Of a stretch of 64,000 nt of DNA, positions 59,551-64,000 are shown in pieces. The DNA is from Candidatus Limimonas egerieequi (GTDB lineage: Bacteria; Bacillota; Clostridia; Oscillospirales; Acutalibacteraceae): the NCBI GenBank assembly GCA_018064455.1, contig JAGHVH010000008.1, forward strand, positions 1-64,000. Direction: 5' to 3'. The stretch's first letter is position 1. Each line of letters opens with the position of its first letter. The notes beneath the pieces are model-generated. The model had not been told where the DNA came from and searched no databases. It was given only the letters and a program-made list of their open reading frames with translations. Made by a program: the position numbers and the translations under genes.

Positions 59551-60012
59551 TTGACTGAAAATTTTGAAGAACAGTACAAGATAACAATAAAAGATAAACA
59601 CACGGTAGGCGGTGAAGTTTCAGAGTCTACAACTGAGCTCTTTGGTGACCTTAATGTGGCTAAAAACGGCTATATTATAAGGTACACTGAGCACGATGGT
59701 GATTTTGCTGGAACTACTACAAAGATATTTGTAATTGAACCGGATTCCGTGCGCTTGTCACGTGGAGGTCGATATGGCCTGGACCTCGTTTTGGAACGAG
59801 GCAAGCGCCATAATTGTGCATATGATACGCCATATGGCAGTTTGCAGATGGGTGTATATGCAAAAGATGTGGATTCCAAGATGAGCGAGTGTGGAGGAAA
59901 TCTTAAGTTTGCCTATTCACTTGATATAGGTGGCGGCGAAGTTTCTGACAACGAGCTTGAAGTGATAGTAAAAGATTTAGGTAAAAGAGGAGAAGAGACA
60001 TGTCAAAGGTAG
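59551..60012 (+). CDS. DUF1934 family beta-barrel protein
   Basis: A 153-residue protein of the DUF1934 (YwiB-like) family, a small calycin-type beta-barrel. Alternating strands are visible (YKITIKDKHTVGG, GYIIRYTEHDG, TKIFVIEPDSVRLSR, HNCAYDTPYGSLQMGVYAKDV), with the conserved TPYG near residue 104. The function is unknown, but the gene often precedes argS in Firmicutes, as here. The start is TTG 59551, two bases after the ddl stop, with GGGGAAAG about 9 bases ahead; the upstream frame would overlap ddl. Its end overlaps the argS start by 13 bp. Confidence 0.82.
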   Translation: MTENFEEQYKITIKDKHTVGGEVSESTTELFGDLNVAKNGYIIRYTEHDGDFAGTTTKIFVIEPDSVRLSRGGRYGLDLVLERGKRHNCAYDTPYGSLQMGVYAKDVDSKMSECGGNLKFAYSLDIGGGEVSDNELEVIVKDLGKRGEETCQR

Positions 60013-61709
60013 TAAATGAGGCAAGACAGCAGCTTATTGCAGCCATTAACGCTGCAAAGCCTGGACTTAAGGAATTCAAGATAGAAGTCCCTGCTGATCG
60101 CTCAAATGGTGACTTTTCTGCAAATGTCGCTATGGTAAATGCAAAGCAATTTTCCATGGCTCCTCGCGCTCTTGCTGAGGAGATAATCGGCAACTTAAAT
60201 CTTGAAAATACATATTTTTCTAAGGTAGAAGTAGCTGGCCCTGGATTTATGAATTTTTTCCTTGATGACAACTATTATGCTGATATTTTGCTTGATATAG
60301 AGGCTTGTGGCAAGGATTATGGCCGCTCAAACTTTGGTAATGGCGAGCATGTACTCGTTGAATTTGTTTCAGCAAATCCAACAGGACCTATGCATATGGG
60401 TAATGCTCGTGGTGGTGCACTTGGTGACTGCCTTGCAGCAGTACTTGATGCTGCCGGCTACTATGTTGAGCGTGAATTTTATATCAACGACGCTGGTAAC
60501 CAGATAGATAAATTTGCTCTTTCTCTTGATATTCGCTATCAGCAGCATTTCAAGGGTAAGGATGCAATTGAGCTTCCAGAGGACAGCTATCATGGTGAGG
60601 ATATCAAGGTCCTTGCTGCTGAATTCGCAGAGGTAAATGGAGACAAGTACCTTGAAATGGATGAGGCAACTCGCAGAGCGGCACTCGTTGAATATGCTCT
60701 CCCAAAGAATATTGCCAACATGAAGGCAACAATGGAAAAGTATAGAATTAAATATGACACATGGTTCCACGAGAGCACACTCCATGAGAGTGGTGCTATC
60801 AAAGCTGTAATTGATGAACTCACAGCTCGTGGATATACATATGAAAAAGATGGCGCACTCTGGTACAAGAACATTGAAGTTCAGACCAATATGCTTCGTG
60901 CACAGGGCAAGTCAGACAAGGATATCGAGAAGCTTGATTTAAAGGATGACGTACTTATCCGTGCAAATGGCAACCCAACATATTTTGCTGCTGATATTGC
61001 TTATCACAAGAACAAAATTGAGCGTGGATTCACCAAGAACATCGATGTATGGGGTGCTGACCATCATGGCCACGTTGCCCGTATGAAGGGCGTATTAGAG
61101 GCTTTGGGTCTTGGCGCTGACAAACTCGATGTACTCTTGATGCAGCTTGTTAATTTGATGGATAACGGCGTTGCAATCAAGATGTCAAAGCGTACAGGCA
61201 AGGCAATTACTCTTACTGATTTGCTTGATGAAATCCCAATTGATGCAGTTCGTTTCATCTTTAATTTGCGTGAAGCTGGCTCAGTTATGGACTTTGATTT
61301 GGGCCTTGCTGTAAAGCAGGATGCTCAGAATCCAGTTTATTATTGTCAGTATGCTCATGCTAGAATTTGCAGTATCTTGAGAAAACTCGAGTCAGAGGGT
61401 ATTAAGGTAGAGGATGTAACAAGCGATCAACTTAAGTTGCTCACAGCGCCAGAGGAGCGCGAGCTCATCCGCCATCTTTCATCTCTCACAGATGAGATTA
61501 TTGCCGCTGCGAAGAACTATGATCCAGCTCGTATTACAAGATATCTTTTGGAACTTGCAACACTCTTCCACAAGTTCTACAATGCATGTCATGTAAACGT
61601 TGAGGATGCTGACCTTCGTCAGGCTCGTATTCACCTTTGCCTCTGCGCAAAGAGTGTAATTGCAAATACACTTGAAATGATGAAGATTGACGCACCAGAG
61701 TCAATGTAA
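60000..61709 (+). CDS. argS: Arginine-tRNA ligase
   Basis: Charges tRNA-Arg. It has 569 residues, normal length. It has the N-terminal ArgRS domain (1-85), then the class I HIGH-type motif GPMHMGNARGGALGD (about 130-144), IKMSKRTGKAITL (about 393), and the DALR anticodon-binding domain with HARICSILRKL and FHKFYNACHV at the C-terminus. AGAGGAG lies about 7 bases before the ATG, inside the end of the DUF1934 gene. It ends at a bidirectional terminator facing lysC. Confidence 0.96.
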   Translation: MSKVVNEARQQLIAAINAAKPGLKEFKIEVPADRSNGDFSANVAMVNAKQFSMAPRALAEEIIGNLNLENTYFSKVEVAGPGFMNFFLDDNYYADILLDIEACGKDYGRSNFGNGEHVLVEFVSANPTGPMHMGNARGGALGDCLAAVLDAAGYYVEREFYINDAGNQIDKFALSLDIRYQQHFKGKDAIELPEDSYHGEDIKVLAAEFAEVNGDKYLEMDEATRRAALVEYALPKNIANMKATMEKYRIKYDTWFHESTLHESGAIKAVIDELTARGYTYEKDGALWYKNIEVQTNMLRAQGKSDKDIEKLDLKDDVLIRANGNPTYFAADIAYHKNKIERGFTKNIDVWGADHHGHVARMKGVLEALGLGADKLDVLLMQLVNLMDNGVAIKMSKRTGKAITLTDLLDEIPIDAVRFIFNLREAGSVMDFDLGLAVKQDAQNPVYYCQYAHARICSILRKLESEGIKVEDVTSDQLKLLTAPEERELIRHLSSLTDEIIAAAKNYDPARITRYLLELATLFHKFYNACHVNVEDADLRQARIHLCLCAKSVIANTLEMMKIDAPESM

Positions 61710-61722
61710 AAGGCAAAAAAAT

Positions 61723-61751
61723 AAGCTCCCAGTTTTTAAAACTGGGAGCTT
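61723..61751. terminator. Bidirectional terminator between argS and lysC
   Basis: An 11-bp GC-rich stem (61723-61733 with 61741-61751), extendable by T:A pairs into a shorter loop, with A-rich and T-rich flanks. Confidence 0.88.
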
Positions 61752-61762
61752 TAATTTTTAGA

Positions 61763-62974
61763 TTAGTCCTCTGGGAAGAAAGACTCATGAACAGCAGAAA
61801 CAGCCTTGTCAGCGTCCTTTTCATCAACAAGAACAGAGATTTTAATCTCACTTGTTGAGATCATCTGGATGTTGATGTTGGCATCATAAAGAGCCTCAAA
61901 CATCTGAGATGCTGTACCTGGGTGAGTCTCCATACCAGCACCAACGATTGAAATCTTTGACACGCCAGCATCAACGATGAAGTCGTCATCTGTGAGGTCT
62001 GGGAATGCAGCAAGAGCGGCCTCGCGAGCCTGGTCCTCTGCTGAAAGTGGAACTGTGAATGTGATATCCTTTGTGCCGTCACGACCAGCTGACTGAAGGA
62101 TTATATCAACATTAACATTTTTTGCAGCAAGCCTTGAGAAAAGCTTGAAAGCAATACCTGGCTGGTCAGGTAATCTAAGTACTGAAACGCGAACTACATC
62201 GTTGTCTTTTGCAACGCCGCGGATTAACATCTTTTCCAATTTAATTGCCTCCTTAACTATTGTGCCAGGCTCACGCTTGATGCTGGACAATACTTCGAGA
62301 TTTACGTTATATTTTTTAGCCATTTCAACTGAGCGGTTGTTGAGTACCTGTGCACCGCATGATGCAAGCTCGAGCATCTCATCATATGTGATTTCATCAA
62401 GCTTAACAGCGCCTGGTACTTTGCGAGGGTCAGCTGTGTAAACACCAGTAACATCGGTGAAAATTTGACATTTGTCGGCATGGAGTGCTGCTGCAAGAGC
62501 GACTGCTGATGTATCAGAACCACCACGTCCGAGTGTTGTGATATCGTCATACTTGTTAAGTCCCTGGAAGCCAGCGACTACGATAATCTTGTGCTGGTCG
62601 AGCTCAGACATTAAACGCTCTTTTTCAATCTTTTTGATACGAGCAAATGTATGATTTGAGTTGGTGCTAAATCCAGCTTGCCAACCGAGAAGTGAGATAA
62701 CTGGAAGGCCAATTTTCTCGAGTGCCATTGCAAGAAGGGCAATAGAGATTTGTTCGCCAGCAGATACGAGCATATCGTGCTCACGTCTTGAGTGGTTTGG
62801 ATTTATTTCGTTTGCTTTGTCAATAAGGTCATCTGTTGTATCGCCCTGAGCGGAAACAACGACTACTACGTCGTTGCCTTCGGCATATGTATCAGCAACA
62901 ATTCCTGCAACACGGTTAACGCATTCGGCGTTAGCAACTGATGAGCCACCAAATTTTTGAACTATAAGTGCCAT
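61763..62974 (-). CDS. lysC: Aspartate kinase
   Basis: Phosphorylates aspartate, the first step to lysine, threonine and methionine. It has 403 residues and is monofunctional. The nucleotide/aspartate motif KFGGSSVANAE starts at residue 7, with TTLGRGGSDTSAVALAAAL near 150-170 and FTDVTGVYTADPR near 185. Two C-terminal ACT domains (about 265-400; VLRLPDQPGIAFKLFSRLA, IVGAGMETHPGTASQMFEAL) provide feedback control by lysine and/or threonine. The start is ATG 62974, with AAGGAGGACC ahead; the open frame extends 17 codons further, into the hom stop region. It is 10 bp downstream of hom in one operon. Confidence 0.95.
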   Translation of the reverse strand: MALIVQKFGGSSVANAECVNRVAGIVADTYAEGNDVVVVVSAQGDTTDDLIDKANEINPNHSRREHDMLVSAGEQISIALLAMALEKIGLPVISLLGWQAGFSTNSNHTFARIKKIEKERLMSELDQHKIIVVAGFQGLNKYDDITTLGRGGSDTSAVALAAALHADKCQIFTDVTGVYTADPRKVPGAVKLDEITYDEMLELASCGAQVLNNRSVEMAKKYNVNLEVLSSIKREPGTIVKEAIKLEKMLIRGVAKDNDVVRVSVLRLPDQPGIAFKLFSRLAAKNVNVDIILQSAGRDGTKDITFTVPLSAEDQAREAALAAFPDLTDDDFIVDAGVSKISIVGAGMETHPGTASQMFEALYDANINIQMISTSEIKISVLVDEKDADKAVSAVHESFFPED

Positions 62975-62984
62975 TTGGTCCTCC

Positions 62985-64000
62985 TTAGCATCTAGCAACG
63001 CGGATAAGTGAGCAGAGTTCAGCATTGCTGATAGTGCTTACTTTAGCGCGCGCTTCATTTTCTGTAACTTCATTACTAATAAATGCTATATCGTCTGTTG
63101 CACCTTCAAGGAATGTTGCACCAGCGAATGCTGCGCAAATAGCGTCCTTGTCTGCGCCCTTAAGGCGGATGTAGTATTTGTTAGGAATCTCCTGGTAATC
63201 CATAATAAGTTCTGGCTTTTCTGGTCCCCAGAAGATTGGGCGACGATTGTTGTCGTGCTCCATGCAATCAAGTGCGTCGGCAACAACTGCTGATGCAGTT
63301 GGAAGTTTGCCGGCACCCTTGCCGAAAAAGAGCACTTCGTCAGTAGCGTCGCCGTTTACAAGCACAGCGTTAAATACGTCGGAAACTGAGCTGAGTTGGC
63401 TCTCAGCCATAACAATGGCTGGGCTGACAACGATATAGAGCTGACCGTTTCCGCGGTCCTCTGCTGTGCCGATAAGTTTGATTGATGCACCGATGCTTGC
63501 TGCATATGCAACATCCTCGAGTGCTATTTTTGTAATGCCTTCGCAGTGTACGTTCTTTGGATAAACGTGGTTACCAAAAGCAAGAGCAGAGAGGATGCAA
63601 ATCTTGCGACAAGCATCGTGTCCCTCAACGTCAGCTGTTGGATCCTTCTCGGCATAGCCGTTATCCTGAGCAATTTTGAGTGCATCAGCGAAAGACATAT
63701 TTTCACGAATCATCTTGGTCAAAATGAAATTAGTTGTACCGTTCAAGATGCCGTTGATTGACCTAATGTTGTTTGCTTTGAGGCAGAATGTAAGTGGACG
63801 GATGATTGGAATACCACCACCAACAGATGCTTCAAACATAAAGTTTACATTGTTTTCTTTTGCAAGGGTGATAAGCTCGAGTCCCTTTTCGGCCACGAGC
63901 TCCTTGTTTGATGTTACAACGTGCTTGCCAGCTGCAAGGCACTTGGAAACGAAATCAAAAGCAGGAGTCTGACCGCCCATGGTTTCAATAACGATTTTAA
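62985..64000 (-). CDS. hom: Homoserine dehydrogenase, 5' end cut by window
   Basis: Reduces aspartate semialdehyde to homoserine. The frame stays open through the right edge: KIVIET precedes MGGQTPAFDF, so the ATG at 63980 is internal and about 80-90 N-terminal residues (the nucleotide-binding start) are outside the window. Visible motifs are GKHVVTSNKELVAE, EASVGGGIPIIRPL (the family signature) and GILNGTTNFILTKM, then YAEKDPTADVEGHDACRKI, and a C-terminal ACT-like domain with YIRLKG near the end. It is cotranscribed with lysC; threonine feedback through the ACT domain is likely. Confidence 0.94.
   Translation of the reverse strand, partial: KIVIETMGGQTPAFDFVSKCLAAGKHVVTSNKELVAEKGLELITLAKENNVNFMFEASVGGGIPIIRPLTFCLKANNIRSINGILNGTTNFILTKMIRENMSFADALKIAQDNGYAEKDPTADVEGHDACRKICILSALAFGNHVYPKNVHCEGITKIALEDVAYAASIGASIKLIGTAEDRGNGQLYIVVSPAIVMAESQLSSVSDVFNAVLVNGDATDEVLFFGKGAGKLPTASAVVADALDCMEHDNNRRPIFWGPEKPELIMDYQEIPNKYYIRLKGADKDAICAAFAGATFLEGATDDIAFISNEVTENEARAKVSTISNAELCSLIRVARC

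Noticed and set aside
60369-60874. Minus-strand open frames (up to 138 codons) inside argS
   Set aside because: They lie wholly opposite a strongly conserved gene; the composition is that of antisense codon mirroring.
63916-63980. ATG 63980 as the start of homoserine dehydrogenase
   Set aside because: Codons for KIVIET continue in frame to the window edge and match the family upstream of MGG; the nucleotide-binding N-terminus is missing, so the gene is truncated by the window and does not start here.
1-64000. CRISPR array, insertion sequence, prophage, tRNA or rRNA genes
   Set aside because: No regularly spaced repeats, transposase or integrase frames, or tRNA-like cloverleaf with CCA/TTCGA arm were noticed in the intergenic gaps; all gaps are under about 335 bp. 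Detection by eye could miss a degraded copy.

Overview
The window reads as chromosomal DNA of an anaerobic, low-to-moderate GC Gram-positive bacterium of the class Clostridia. Support comes from strong AGGAGG-type ribosome sites, frequent TTG/GTG starts, a GlgB-GlgC-GlgD-GlgA glycogen cluster, a formate/folate one-carbon cluster in the order found in acetogens, a long 'eukaryote-like' IleS, a ThiT thiamine transporter under a TPP riboswitch, and PaaK+ACT genes. I saw no phage genes, insertion sequences, CRISPR array, tRNA or rRNA. The two edge genes are cut by the window: an unrecognised protein at the left and homoserine dehydrogenase at the right.

Layout. 1-6 kb: a divergent TetR regulator with an APC permease, a nucleosidase-like protein, a PlsC-type acyltransferase and a GltS-like symporter. 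6-13.6 kb: ileS, then the metQ-metN-metI methionine importer followed by a secreted lipase-like protein. 13.7-17.2 kb: an amino-sugar operon (glmM, GlmU-like acetyltransferase, nagB, GntR/UTRA regulator). 17.3-25 kb (minus strand): fhs-fchA-folD/MTD1-like-metV-metF-lpdA-gcvH-lplA. This is the formate-to-methyl-THF branch coupled to lipoyl proteins but without gcvP/gcvT or CODH/ACS genes. A 5-formyl-THF cyclo-ligase is divergent from it. 25.8-34 kb: paaK-ACT-membrane XRE regulator, hemolysin III family, nadE, and prfA-tsaC/sua5-coaE-M18 aminopeptidase. 34-36.9 kb (minus): TPP riboswitch-thiT-TPR/zinc-ribbon protein-membrane protein resembling a dead M50 protease. 36.9-42.3 kb: typA, an O-antigen-ligase-like operon with a histidine phosphatase and a HAD phosphatase, and an XRE regulator. 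42.3-48 kb (minus): glgB-C-D-A. 48.4-53.5 kb: two envelope proteins (a Met/Gly/Leu-rich helical protein and an apparently catalytically dead GDPD-like membrane protein) and two tandem GGDEF diguanylate cyclases. 53.7-64 kb: mltG-exoA, a DUF362 protein with a possible operator, an unknown protein, ddl-DUF1934-argS, and hom-lysC.

Most transcription units can be bounded from sequence. About fifteen promoters show good -35/-10 boxes with 16-18 bp spacing, and about fifteen terminator hairpins lie at convergent gene ends. Several starts differ from the longest open frame and were chosen from ribosome-binding-site placement.

The observations I rate highest are three. First, the one-carbon cluster has a lipoyl module (Lpd-GcvH-LplA) but no glycine decarboxylase, which suggests GcvH/Lpd serve the MetVF reductase or another function. 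Second, its FolD homologue has lost the catalytic Lys and Gln needed for cyclohydrolase activity, as in yeast MTD1, while FchA next door can supply that step. Third, several proteins look like pseudoenzymes (GDPD-like, M50-like) in envelope-related operons. All functional statements rest on motif recognition by eye; no database search was run.
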